Numbered from the stretch's first letter, positions 44,010 through 52,603 are shown. The stretch is 64,000 nt of DNA from an uncultured Acetobacteroides sp. (GCF_963678165.1 NZ_OY782755.1:1922001-1986000), one strand, 5' to 3'. The notes: a model not told the origin generated them from the sequence alone. Translations and numbers: made by a program.

Positions 44010-44927
44010 ATGACACGAAAGGCTACAAATCCTGCGAAGGATAAGGCAAAGGCAAAATCCACCATTCAGGTATATACGGTAAAGGAACCTACGAACATTC
44101 TTTTATTCATCCAGCAAATCCATTCGGGGAAAAGCCGTTCGGCGGTTAAGTCGATGCTTAAGCACCGTCAGGTGTCGGTTAACGATGTGACGGTTGCCAT
44201 TGATACTACGCCACTTTCTATCGGCGATGTTGTTACCATCAATACAGGTTTAGTTCCAGAAAAGCTTACGAATCCCCTGCTAAAGGTTGTTTTCGAAGAC
44301 GATTACGTGATTGTTGTAGACAAGAAGGCGGGCTTGCTTTCGGTAGGTACCGAACGCGAACGCGAGCAAACGGCTTACGCCATCCTGAAAACCTACGTAA
44401 AATCGGCCAACGAGCATAATAAGATATTCGTACTTCATCGGCTCGACAGGGATACGTCGGGGGTGATGATGTTTGCCAAGAATAAGGAGGTACAGGAGCA
44501 GATGCAGCGTAGCTGGAACGATACGGTTACCGATCGTCGCTACGTGCTTGTGGTTGGCGGAAAGGTGGAGAACGAGGAGGGGCAGATTACCACATGGCTT
44601 ACCGAAGGCGGTTCGTTTGAAACCAAGTCGAGCTTTACTCCCAATGGTGGTCAACGTTCAACAACCTACTACAGGGTGCTGCGCAGGTCGTCTCAGTATA
44701 CCATGCTGGAGGCAACGCTTGATACGGGGCGTAAAAACCAGATTCGCGTTCACATGAAAGACCTTGGTCACAGCATTGTTGGCGATAAGAAGTACGGTGG
44801 CGTTAAAAGTCCATTCGAGCGCCTAGGCTTACATGCGCATATCCTCGAATTTGTACATCCTATAACAGGTCAGAAGCATCGGTTTGAGTCGCGTATTCCT
44901 CGGCAGTTTACCGATCTTTTCAGGTAA
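44010..44927 (+). CDS. RluA-family RNA pseudouridine synthase
   Basis: A 305-residue protein. Residues 30-90 are an S4 RNA-binding domain (KSRSAVKSMLKHRQVSVND). The catalytic domain follows with the invariant aspartate in HRLDRDTSGVMMFAKN, then a YxxL-type YVLVVGGKVE and the closing RKNQIRVHMKDLGHSIVGD block. RluA-class enzymes convert uridines of rRNA or tRNA to pseudouridine; the exact target is not readable. It has its own promoter and a shared bidirectional terminator downstream. Confidence 0.95.
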   Translation: MTRKATNPAKDKAKAKSTIQVYTVKEPTNILLFIQQIHSGKSRSAVKSMLKHRQVSVNDVTVAIDTTPLSIGDVVTINTGLVPEKLTNPLLKVVFEDDYVIVVDKKAGLLSVGTEREREQTAYAILKTYVKSANEHNKIFVLHRLDRDTSGVMMFAKNKEVQEQMQRSWNDTVTDRRYVLVVGGKVENEEGQITTWLTEGGSFETKSSFTPNGGQRSTTYYRVLRRSSQYTMLEATLDTGRKNQIRVHMKDLGHSIVGDKKYGGVKSPFERLGLHAHILEFVHPITGQKHRFESRIPRQFTDLFR

Positions 44928-44962
44928 GATATAAGACACAAGATATAAGACACAAGACTCAA
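44927..44962. repeat. Short tandem duplication after the RluA gene
   Basis: The 14-base sequence AGATATAAGACACA occurs twice in direct tandem (44927-44940, 44941-44954), followed by a partial third copy AGACTCAAG. The first copy overlaps the stop codon. Confidence 0.8.
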
Positions 44963-45003
44963 GATGGGAATTGAGTATACTCAGTTTCGAGAGACGATAT
45001 AAG

Positions 45004-45037
45004 AAAAAGGGCGCAAAGAAATACTTTGCGCCCTTTT
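45004..45037. terminator. Bidirectional terminator
   Basis: Perfect 15-base stem AAAAAGGGCGCAAAG / CTTTGCGCCCTTTTT with loop AAATA, between the convergent RluA and DUF3857 genes. Confidence 0.92.
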
Positions 45038-45057
45038 TCTCTATGGATTATTATCGG

Positions 45058-46953
45058 TTAGTTCTCTTCCTTGATTAGAATTGCTTTGCTGTTATCGGCA
45101 GCGCTCATCTTTTTGTAGAAGTCGTACATCTCGTTGTACTTTGACGCGGGAAACTTTCCCTCTTTAACCTCGATGCATCGGGTAATGTGCAAGGTTTGCT
45201 TGTCTACTTTGCAGCAGAGCGTGTAGCGACCAAAATCGGTTGATAGGCTAACGTCGGGTGGTAGCGCTTCTATTTTGTAGCCTGCTGGCAGCTTAAATTC
45301 GAGCGAATCTTTGCTTGTAGTGCCTAAATCTACCTCGATATCGGCAAGGCGCTTTTCGATTTTGGGAAGCAGTGAGGTTCTTTCGAGTGCTACTACGGGA
45401 ACAAATACACGCTTACCTACCACCGAACAGTACTTGTTGGCGCTAAGCGAGTAGCTCTCCTCGATGTCCATTTCGGCAGTGTTGGTGTTCTTGTAGGCAA
45501 TGTTCGACAGAACAGGGTTGGCGAACGGTAGCTCCTCTAGGATTGCTTTCCGTTGATCTTCGGCGCTTGCCTTATTCCTGAAGAAGTACTTTTCACTTCG
45601 GTAGTGTTTGGCTTCGGTCTTGATTTTCCCATTAATGTTGCCTTCTGCATCAATTTGAAAGGCAATATCTCGTTGGCGAAGATTTTGGCTACTATTGTAC
45701 TTAGGCGTCTTGACAATTTTCCCTCCTTTTTCTGCGATAGGTACTACATCGCAGTCGCTATCTGGATAGGGGAGGTAGCCTAGGTTTAATTCAGGAGCAG
45801 TACAATCCATCCAAAGCGTGTCCTTGCCGTTTGGAACGCAAAGTATCACATGGTTAAAGTAGTCGGTTGGGAACGATTGGTCGACCTCGCCAGCACCATT
45901 CATTTGTATTAGGGTTGGGTACGAGGTTACTCCTGCCTGCTTAAATAGTACGTGGGCAAAATTCGCTAGTGCCTTACAGTCGCCGAATCCGGTACGTTCG
46001 ACAACTCCTGCTTTGAATGGCTGAAATCCTCCAATTCCGAGCTGAATGCTGACGTATCGTGTGTTTTTTTCAAGGTGTTTTCTTACATTCTCCGCAATCT
46101 CAAGCAGCGGTTTGCCCTGCAGCTGCGCGAATTGTGCTTTTAGTGCGGGGCTAATATCATCGCGATCCTTGTAGAGGTTGTACATTGTGCTGCTGTACTG
46201 TTCCCATGTTGCCTGTGGTCCTTCGTAGCCATCGTAGTTCATCTTATCGATGGAGAACCTTATCTGAGGAGTATACCGGTGGAGCGGAGCTGGCATTGCC
46301 TCGTGTTCTATAGGTTTTAGGTTTTCTACAGCATAGAAAATCGTCTTTCTACCGTCTTCTTCGGTTACCTTTACGTTACCTTTTACGTTATAGGTCTTGA
46401 AGTTTACGCCCATTCCTGTGGGGAAGCTAACTTTTACCGATGTTTTCTGCATTCCCATATCGTAGCCATCGTAGGCTTCCCAACTGGGAAGGGCTACAAT
46501 GCCCTTGTTGTAGATTTCGGTTTCGTAAACTACCGTGTAGGGGTAGTTGGGGTAGTCGAGCTCGTAGTATTTTATTCGTTGGTCGTCGAAGAGGTTGATG
46601 GCGGAGGTGAAGCTTTGATCTGTTAGATCCGACTCCTTGATTTTCTTCACCTTTTTACCGTTGGCATCGTAAACCGTACCCTTAAAGCTCGATATGGTAG
46701 AGAAGAGATCGTAAGTTTCGAAGTAGTTCGCATACTTCTTGTCTTTTTCTGATAGTATTGTTATGGCTTTCACCTTCTTCTCCGTATAGCTCTTCTCATT
46801 ATGGATGATAATCTCGTACGATTCGTTGCGTACAACCACATCGGCTTTTTTTGAGAGAGAATCGGGGATATCCTTTACCGGATATCCCTCTTGCGCCCAG
46901 GTGCAGATGCTCGTTGCAGTTAGCAGGATGGTTAGTAGTGCTGCTTTGGTCAT
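45058..46953 (-). CDS. DUF3857 and transglutaminase-like protein, exported
   Basis: A 631-residue protein with a signal peptide (1-20, cleavage after TWAQ-type site). Residues 45-230 are a DUF3857 beta domain, and a transglutaminase core follows with Cys in RTGFGDCKALANFAHVL, His in DYFNHVILCV and Asp in LWMDCTAPE, so the catalytic triad is complete. The C-terminal 200 residues are beta-rich (DUF2569-like or immunoglobulin-like, unassigned). Function is unknown; the fold suggests peptide or amide chemistry in the periplasm. It is three bases downstream of its paralogue (46957-48942), so the two form an operon. Confidence 0.88.
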   Translation of the reverse strand: MTKAALLTILLTATSICTWAQEGYPVKDIPDSLSKKADVVVRNESYEIIIHNEKSYTEKKVKAITILSEKDKKYANYFETYDLFSTISSFKGTVYDANGKKVKKIKESDLTDQSFTSAINLFDDQRIKYYELDYPNYPYTVVYETEIYNKGIVALPSWEAYDGYDMGMQKTSVKVSFPTGMGVNFKTYNVKGNVKVTEEDGRKTIFYAVENLKPIEHEAMPAPLHRYTPQIRFSIDKMNYDGYEGPQATWEQYSSTMYNLYKDRDDISPALKAQFAQLQGKPLLEIAENVRKHLEKNTRYVSIQLGIGGFQPFKAGVVERTGFGDCKALANFAHVLFKQAGVTSYPTLIQMNGAGEVDQSFPTDYFNHVILCVPNGKDTLWMDCTAPELNLGYLPYPDSDCDVVPIAEKGGKIVKTPKYNSSQNLRQRDIAFQIDAEGNINGKIKTEAKHYRSEKYFFRNKASAEDQRKAILEELPFANPVLSNIAYKNTNTAEMDIEESYSLSANKYCSVVGKRVFVPVVALERTSLLPKIEKRLADIEVDLGTTSKDSLEFKLPAGYKIEALPPDVSLSTDFGRYTLCCKVDKQTLHITRCIEVKEGKFPASKYNEMYDFYKKMSAADNSKAILIKEEN

Positions 46954-46956
46954 GTG

Positions 46957-48942
46957 CTAGGCTTTCTTTAGGGTTATCATTTCGGCATGCTTTTCGACGA
47001 TCTTGTTGTAGATCTCCTTTATCTCGTCGTACTCCGATGGGAGGAATATGGGCTTGCTGACGTTGAGAAGGTAGTCGATGGTAATGACACCTTCGCTTAC
47101 GCTGTACTTTACCATCACAATGGCGCTTTTGTCGGAGGTGCCAACGGCTATGTTTTTGGGAAGTTCGTCGATGGTGTACCCTTTGGGGATGTTAAGCTGT
47201 ATGATGTGGCGGGTTTGGAAGGGGTATCCGTAGTTGATAGGGTAGGTGCGCTTCTCGAGCTTAAAGATGTTTTCGGTTTGCTTGCCAATAATAAATGGGT
47301 TGACGAAGATGTTGTTTCCCGCAATCGATGCCCTATTGGGAATGTTGTACTGGAAGAACATGTACAGCGGAAGCTCCAGGTTTTCCTTGAGATTCGTGAT
47401 TTTTAGGCTATCGATGGTACAGTCGCCAATGGAAGTTTGGATGTTCTTTTTGTAGTCTTCCTCCTTTTGGGCAAAGAGGGAGGCGCGCTTGTCGTTGGCC
47501 TCGTTTTGGAGGTATGCGAGCTGCATCTTGCCGCTAAGCGTTCCGTCTGGTGAAATGTTGATTTCGCTGTAGTAGTTTCTCTTCGATGGAGAGGTGCCTG
47601 GGGTTAGCTCTATCCATTCGAACTTACCAGGCTCCACAATGCGTCCTTTACCGTTTAGGCAGTCGAGTGGAAGTACTCCAAGCTGGTTGTACTTACGGGT
47701 TGCATCTAGGAATAGCTGACGGCCATCGGCTTCGGCAACAGCTACTACGTAGTTGGCCTTGGTGGATGATGGATGGCCAAAGTCGATTAAGCCATGGCTG
47801 CGGGTGCTAAGAATTACCGGATAGGCGGTTATTCCAGCTTCCTTAAGCATGGCTACAAGCAAGAGGTTGATTTCGGCACAGTTTCCAATTCCATCCTTAT
47901 AGGCCTTCTTGATGCCATCCTTGCACCAGTAGTTGTTTACATCGTTCCACTTAACCTTCGACTTAACTAGGTTGAATATGGTTTGGATCTTGCTAAGCTG
48001 GGTGGTGTCGTTCTTGATCGCTGCGGCTAAGTCGTCCCTAAAAAAGCCGCGGGTTCTTATTTGTCCGCCAAAGTCGCTATCGTCGAGCATGCCTTTGGAG
48101 ATGCCCTCCCACGATGCGTTGTAGTCTTTATATAGAGCTCCTGGTATTTGGATGGAGCGAAGCTCGTAGCTAACCATCGAGAGGTAGTTGTCCTTGCAGT
48201 CCATAAAGGGCTCCTCTTTGAAGGCGGGAACATCCTTCATCACAAAGTGGTCTATATAGTTGGTGTAGAGGATGGAACTGGATCCGCCAAAGTTAATGCT
48301 CCTGGACTCCTGCGAGTGGGTTGATTCTGCAAAGGTGTTGTACCCTTTGGTCTGTCGGTTAAATACGTAGTATTCGGGGATGGAGACGTCGTAGCCGCTC
48401 CAGGCAACGGGGATGGAGCTTTGAAAGTGCCAGTCGTTGATGTAGCCGTCGTAGCCCGATGTTATCTCTATCTCGTACTCGATAATTGATCCCTCCTTTA
48501 CGCTGGGGAAGGTGAACTTGTTGATGGATAGGTTGTCGTTAACTTTTTCCTTAAATATGAGGCTCTTATCGAGCTTAACCTTTTCCTGCTTACCGTCGAT
48601 AATGTTGTAGGTAAAGGCTTTGAACGAGTTGATCATTTCGCGTGATTCAGATTTACCGTATACGGGTATTTTTACCGTGGCATACTCCTCGCCCTCCTTC
48701 TTTAGGATTTTGATGCGCTTATGCTCGTGAAAGACAACTTTAAAATCGCTGGTCACCGAGTTGAAATCATAGTAGAATTGCCCCTTGTCGAACAGGACTA
48801 CCGCTGAAGCGCTAGAGTCTTTGGGGTAGACCTTTAAGTCAATTTCTGCAGGGGTGATTTTTCCAAACTTCTGTGGCACAAACTGTGCGTGGGAGATGAA
48901 TGGCAGCACTAGCATTAGCGCTAGGAGCAGTCTTTTATTCAT
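46957..48942 (-). CDS. DUF3857 and transglutaminase-like protein, exported (altered triad)
   Basis: A 661-residue paralogue of the next gene with a signal peptide (1-19). It has the same order: DUF3857 (about 50-240), transglutaminase core, C-terminal beta region. The cysteine is present in GIGNCAEINLLLVAML and the aspartate in LFLDATRKY, but the place where the paralogue has its histidine reads KANYVVAV, with Tyr instead of His. It may therefore be inactive or work differently. A likely promoter (TATATTTG on the minus strand, 48972-48979) lies 30 bases upstream. Confidence 0.88.
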   Translation of the reverse strand: MNKRLLLALMLVLPFISHAQFVPQKFGKITPAEIDLKVYPKDSSASAVVLFDKGQFYYDFNSVTSDFKVVFHEHKRIKILKKEGEEYATVKIPVYGKSESREMINSFKAFTYNIIDGKQEKVKLDKSLIFKEKVNDNLSINKFTFPSVKEGSIIEYEIEITSGYDGYINDWHFQSSIPVAWSGYDVSIPEYYVFNRQTKGYNTFAESTHSQESRSINFGGSSSILYTNYIDHFVMKDVPAFKEEPFMDCKDNYLSMVSYELRSIQIPGALYKDYNASWEGISKGMLDDSDFGGQIRTRGFFRDDLAAAIKNDTTQLSKIQTIFNLVKSKVKWNDVNNYWCKDGIKKAYKDGIGNCAEINLLLVAMLKEAGITAYPVILSTRSHGLIDFGHPSSTKANYVVAVAEADGRQLFLDATRKYNQLGVLPLDCLNGKGRIVEPGKFEWIELTPGTSPSKRNYYSEINISPDGTLSGKMQLAYLQNEANDKRASLFAQKEEDYKKNIQTSIGDCTIDSLKITNLKENLELPLYMFFQYNIPNRASIAGNNIFVNPFIIGKQTENIFKLEKRTYPINYGYPFQTRHIIQLNIPKGYTIDELPKNIAVGTSDKSAIVMVKYSVSEGVITIDYLLNVSKPIFLPSEYDEIKEIYNKIVEKHAEMITLKKA

Positions 48943-48971
48943 ACGATGGTAGTTTATTTATAGATTTTTTT

Positions 48972-48979
48972 CAAATATA
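48972..48979 (-). promoter_or_regulatory. -7 box of the DUF3857 operon
   Basis: TATATTTG on the minus strand, 29 bases before the start codon at 48942. A -33 TTG is not clear. Confidence 0.5.
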
Positions 48980-49236
48980 CGAATACTATTGATTTTTTCG
49001 TAAAGGGTGTTAATAAATATTCATTTTGGTCGATGTCTTCGTTGTCAGATTTTATTTCCCGTTTGGCGGCTAGTGTAATGATGGCGATCTGGAGAGGGAA
49101 TAAGGGATTTTGCTTTTTAACCCAGATGTGCATTAAAGCGATACGCGATGTTCTCGTGTAGTCCTAAAATTCAAGAGTGGTCTTCATCCAATATTTTACT
49201 CATATCCTTTTTGATTGGCAAAAGTTTAAGACTTAG

Positions 49237-49412
49237 GGTCACCCCTTCGGGGTTGATTTACCCTTCTGTGGTTTTCCGTGGGGGTTACCCACGGTTACTG
49301 AGGGGTAGCTACTTCGTAGCATTTTGCCGCTCTGAAAGAGCGATACCTGAATAACCATGGGTGAAACCCACGGAAGGATGGATCTCAAAACAACAACCCT
49401 GAAGGGGTATCC
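49237..49412. repeat. Long imperfect inverted repeat with nested hairpins
   Basis: The left arm (ACCCCTTCGGGGTTG, then a CCGTGGG..TACCCACGG block) is matched in reverse by the right arm (ACCATGGGTGAAACCCACGG, then CAACCCTGAAGGGGT). Arms are about 80-90 bases and the centre is the small palindrome GCTCTGAAAGAGC. No ORF or transposase lies in it. The design, a folded element of about 175 bases with palindromic sub-blocks, is that of a non-autonomous mobile or REP-like element common in Bacteroidota. It separates the DUF3857 operon from the accessory region. Confidence 0.75.
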
Positions 49413-49505
49413 CTATATTCATGTCCATTTCGCATTTTAGAAAAAATCGGATCAGCATATCCCTTACGGCACCTCATTTTTTTCTTAGAGCTTACGTCAG
49501 CCCAT

Positions 49506-49533
49506 AAAAAAAGGAGCCATGCCCCTTTTTTTT
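49506..49533 (-). terminator. Weak terminator of the 49562-50305 gene
   Basis: Short stem AAAAAGG / CCTTTTT around a nine-base loop, with a T run on the minus strand; 29 bases past the stop codon. Confidence 0.45.
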
Positions 49534-49561
49534 GCTATCCCATTTTCAGCATGCCGTTAGG

Positions 49562-50305
49562 CTACTGCTTATTCTTCTTTTCGTCCCTTTTCTTTTTTAG
49601 GGCTGCTTGGCGAACAGCCTCCTTCTTCTCGAACTTGGCATTGTGTATGGCAATTTTCGTGTTCAGCTCCGACCACTTGCTGTTAGGGTTTTCTTTAGCC
49701 TTCACCCCAACAAAGAGAAATAGGCTACGGGTTGCGAGGAGGAATTCATTTCTAATTTTAGATGCAACAACGGTTGCCTCGCTTTCCATATCCTTGGCGA
49801 TACATTGCAGGTAGGTGTTTACATACTCTTTCTGTTCACCTATCAGCTGCTCTATTTTCTTCTCCATTTTTAGGGTAGCAATGGCCTCTGCATTTTCTGG
49901 GAGCTTAATGTCTTCAATAAAGCTGGAGATCATGCCCGTTGCACCGCTGTACGTGCTTTTCGAGAACTCTGCCTTGTACTTTGATAGAAGGATATTCAGC
50001 TTTTTGGCTGCAGCAGCTTCGGCAGCCCCTTTAGAGTTGATAAAGCTTTGTACGGTTAGGTCTACCGAGTTAAACGTGTTCCCTCTATCCTGAACGCACA
50101 TAGCGAGCTCGTCGGTAAACGGATTTTTTCTATCCTGCTTATACCCGTCCTCCATTTTGACCAAAACGGTATCATACTCCACGTACGCATTAGACGTAGG
50201 TAGCTCCGTAATGCCCACCGAAATGGTAATTTCTTTAAGCTCCTTGGCATAACCCATTAGGTTATCCAGCTTACATTTCCGTAAAAATGACAAAAATTTT
50301 GCCAT
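49562..50305 (-). CDS. Uncharacterised helical protein
   Basis: A 247-residue cytoplasmic protein with no signal or membrane segment. It is almost all helical, with a region of alanine repeats (KGAAEAAAAKKL), and a very basic C-terminal tail (KKKRDEKKNKQ) that could bind nucleic acid. I do not recognise a family with confidence; it may belong to a Bacteroidota-only DUF. It is alone on the minus strand, downstream of repeat array E, and next to the cassette-like region. The protein at 585-1226 is similar in character and context. Confidence 0.65.
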   Translation of the reverse strand: MAKFLSFLRKCKLDNLMGYAKELKEITISVGITELPTSNAYVEYDTVLVKMEDGYKQDRKNPFTDELAMCVQDRGNTFNSVDLTVQSFINSKGAAEAAAAKKLNILLSKYKAEFSKSTYSGATGMISSFIEDIKLPENAEAIATLKMEKKIEQLIGEQKEYVNTYLQCIAKDMESEATVVASKIRNEFLLATRSLFLFVGVKAKENPNSKWSELNTKIAIHNAKFEKKEAVRQAALKKKRDEKKNKQ

Positions 50306-50405
50306 AGCTTTAATTTGTTTGGTTTGTAATATTTGTTGAACGTTGGGATAGCGCTGTATTTCTCCTTAGCCCGATACCTTCGGGCGATATCGCATGGGGG
50401 ATTTT

Positions 50406-50643
50406 TTTAGAATCTGGGGATTCGTGCCTCATTGTACTGCTTTCACTTTTGCATCTTATACTTTTCATTTCCGTTGAACCATTTTCCATTTTGCAAATTG
50501 TCTTTTCTGTTTTCATTGTACCATTTTCCGTTTTGCAAGTTGTACTTTCGAGCCTCATTGTTCTATTTTCCATTTTGCAAGTTGTGCTTTGGGGCTTTAC
50601 TGCACCATTTTCCATTTTGCAAATGGTGCTTTGTGGCTTTCCC
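50406..50643. repeat. Intergenic 42-bp-period repeat array (array E)
   Basis: Five full units plus a partial one. Consensus in pieces: CCATTTTCCATTTTGCAA, then (A/G)TTGTNCTTTC and a variable end. The block ATTTTGCAAAT is nearly self-complementary. Period is 42, sequence unlike arrays B and D. Read on the minus strand, the units make a 14-residue repeat (MENGAVKPQSTTCK and variants) in an open frame from 50615 down to 50310, but without further support this is not taken as a gene. Confidence 0.85.
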
Positions 50644-50876
50644 CTTCTTTTTTCACTAGCCTAATGGGCTACTCCTTACCTTTTTCTTCGCATTTGGTAT
50701 GTACAACCGCTTAATTAATGAAAGAGTTCAAAAATTAGCTGAATATTTTTTATGCAAATAGTAGGTGCTTGTGGTGTTTGATTGTAATGTGCATGTATTC
50801 ACTCTATTTATTATAGGACTGAAAAATGGAAAGCCTTTTTTTGAAGATCTTTAATTATTAGTTTTCTTTGGTAGTC

Positions 50877-50906
50877 GTATAAGCGCAACATCTGTTGCGC
50901 TTATAC
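50877..50906. repeat. Perfect palindrome at the left edge of the cassette-like region
   Basis: GTATAAGCGCAAC and its exact reverse complement GTTGCGCTTATAC are separated by four bases (ATCT), of which the outer two also pair. It adjoins the first attC-like element. Confidence 0.8.
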
Positions 50907-50958
50907 ACCCAAAAGAAAGGATATGCGCATCTTTGTTGCACATATAATAGAGTTGGGC
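50907..50958 (+). repeat. attC-like folded element 0
   Basis: ACCCAA at the left and GTTGGGC at the right can pair (CCCAA/TTGGG); inside, ATATGCGCA pairs with TGCACATAT (one G-T or mismatch position), with unpaired bases between the two stems. The right end fits the integron core GTTRRRY. It precedes the SMI1/KNR4-like gene by 27 bases. Confidence 0.5.
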
Positions 50959-50984
50959 ACTATAAAACAAGAAACCGTAACCAT

Positions 50985-51911
50985 ATGAATATATCAGAGA
51001 AACTAAAGCGAATAATAGAATTGCAATCCGAGAAATTTGATTGGAAATTAAACTCTCTTAATGACGGAGCTAATGAAAATCAAGTTGCAGAGATAGACAA
51101 ATTGATTGGTGAAAAGATACCGACTGAACTAACTGATTTATATCTTGCTAATAATGGAGAATCAGGTGATGAGAGAAGTTGTTTTCTTGGTCATAGGTTT
51201 ATTCCAATTGACGAAATGGCTAAGCAGATTCAATTCGGACTATCTTTAGTGAAGCCTGCCGAAAGAATACTTAAAAACCCAGATAAATCAAATGAATTGC
51301 TTTCTAAAATAGTAGAATTTTACTTTGCAAAAGCTCCAAAAAAAGGATTGTTTAAGAAAAGCTGGTATAAAATTGAGTTTTCTTGTGGTTTAGGTTCGTA
51401 TGGTGGACCTTATTTGTATAAATCGGGAAATACTGACGATAAAAGTAGAGAAACAATTGATATTGATGATTATAAGAAATTATCTCTGTTAGTCAAGGAT
51501 TTACATGAATTAGAGAAAGACTCCTATAATTGGGATGAACTTGAGTTTGTCATGTATTCAGACAAGAAATATGAAGTTAAAAGAACAGATTACAATTTTA
51601 ACGAAGAAATCCCATTTACTTCAACGCCTGTCGGAGCGATTAAGAAAATGTATTTTAATCCCCAATGGATTCCTGTATTCTCTGACCATGGAGGAAATTA
51701 TATTGGAATCGACTTAGACCCAGATACAAATGGAGTTAAAGGACAAGTGATAATTTTCGGTAGAGACGAAGAAGATATGTTTGTGCTTTCAAACAGTATC
51801 ACGGACTTTTTCGATTTGATTATTTCAAAAATAGTTGATGAATCAGTTGATTTTAAACAGGAATTACATTTACACGAGATATTCAAGAATATGATTAAGG
51901 ATGAAAAATAA
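50985..51911 (+). CDS. SMI1/KNR4-family protein (cassette-like gene)
   Basis: A 308-residue soluble protein. The start ATG 50985 lies just after the attC-like element; the ORF is open upstream. The SMI1/KNR4 pattern is visible: residues 28-50 (NENQVAEIDKLIGEKIPTEL, then YLANNGESGD) and the later PQWIPVFSDHGGNYIGIDLDP with GVKGQVIIFGRDEE. Many SMI1/KNR4 proteins are immunity proteins of toxin systems or carried on mobile cassettes. Codon use (many AGA, TTA, ATA) and AT content differ sharply from neighbouring genes. It is flanked by folded elements on both sides, like an integron cassette. Confidence 0.85.
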   Translation: MNISEKLKRIIELQSEKFDWKLNSLNDGANENQVAEIDKLIGEKIPTELTDLYLANNGESGDERSCFLGHRFIPIDEMAKQIQFGLSLVKPAERILKNPDKSNELLSKIVEFYFAKAPKKGLFKKSWYKIEFSCGLGSYGGPYLYKSGNTDDKSRETIDIDDYKKLSLLVKDLHELEKDSYNWDELEFVMYSDKKYEVKRTDYNFNEEIPFTSTPVGAIKKMYFNPQWIPVFSDHGGNYIGIDLDPDTNGVKGQVIIFGRDEEDMFVLSNSITDFFDLIISKIVDESVDFKQELHLHEIFKNMIKDEK

Positions 51912-51915
51912 CAAT

Positions 51916-52046
51916 GCCCAATACGCGGTATCGTTAACAAGCGTGTGAAATGGTAAGCGGAAGCTTACTATGCCGCCCAGCCGCAGTACAGGCTAAGAGA
52001 ACGGAAGCCCGCAGGCGCTTGTTGCCTATATCGCCAAACGTTGGGC
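51916..52046 (+). repeat. attC-like folded element 1
   Basis: The left arm GCCCAATACGCGGTATCGTT then AACAAGCG (51916-51943) and the right arm CGCTTGTTGCCTATATCGCC then AAACGTTGGGC (52016-52046) are imperfect reverse complements with a few unpaired bases, and the right end is GTTGGGC, a match to GTTRRRY. About 70 bases lie between the arms. It starts five bases after the SMI1/KNR4 stop codon. Confidence 0.55.
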
Positions 52047-52072
52047 TTCATGCAAAGACACCATTTAACCTT

Positions 52073-52468
52073 ATGAATATTCTGTACGAAACAGACAGGC
52101 TAAAACTTGAAAATGAGTTTGAAGCGACCTTCCTGACCGACAAATTAACAGGTGCGACTTTAATGGAAGACGATTTTTATGATGACCCAGCATGTGGACT
52201 GATTGACAAGAACAATAAATGGGTGATTGTAGCAGGAGAACATTTGACGATTTGGACTCCTAAAAAGTGGAAAAGAATAGACAATGAAAATCTTCAATGG
52301 ATTCACTCTATTCGAATTAAAAATATGGAAACAGTCGAAATACTAACTGATCCTTGGAGCATGAATTCTGCAATTTGGGAAATCAATGTAGAGACTTTCG
52401 AGTTCAAGAAAGTGAAAGACTTTAATGACTACAAGGATCAAGAATATTCAGAGAATGTGATTTGGTAA
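52073..52468 (+). CDS. Uncharacterised small soluble protein (cassette-like gene)
   Basis: A 131-residue protein from ATG 52073, which lies 26 bases after an attC-like element; the open frame continues upstream through that element. It is acidic with many aromatic residues (NLQWIHSIRIKNMETVEIL, SAIWEINVETFEFKKV) and a beta-rich pattern, with no signal peptide. I do not recognise a domain; the general look is that of small cytosolic proteins often found in integron cassettes or as immunity proteins. Composition is AT-rich like its two neighbours. Confidence 0.7.
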   Translation: MNILYETDRLKLENEFEATFLTDKLTGATLMEDDFYDDPACGLIDKNNKWVIVAGEHLTIWTPKKWKRIDNENLQWIHSIRIKNMETVEILTDPWSMNSAIWEINVETFEFKKVKDFNDYKDQEYSENVIW

Positions 52469-52484
52469 AATGAAAAATGAAAAA

Positions 52485-52603
52485 GCACAACAGCGCCTAT
52501 ATGCAAGCGGGCATTTGGTGCAATAGTAAACATAAAAACAATTAATTAACGTCATCACGTAGTATAAGTGCCCGCCTGCACATAGCCGCGGAACGTTAAA
52601 GGC
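52485..52603 (+). repeat. attC-like folded element 2
   Basis: Left arm GCGCCTATATGCAAGCGGGC then A (52493-52513) and right arm TGCCCGCCTGCACATAGCCG then C (52569-52589) match at 18 of 21 positions as reverse complements. Outside the arms lie CAACA on the left and ACGTTAAAGGC on the right, close to but not an exact GTTRRRY core. It lies between two same-strand genes. Confidence 0.6.

Noticed and set aside
50310..50615. Minus-strand ORF encoding MENGAVKPQSTTCK-type repeats
   Set aside because: Frame-open by-product of array E; plus-strand frames are open too. Left as a repeat, though translation was not excluded.
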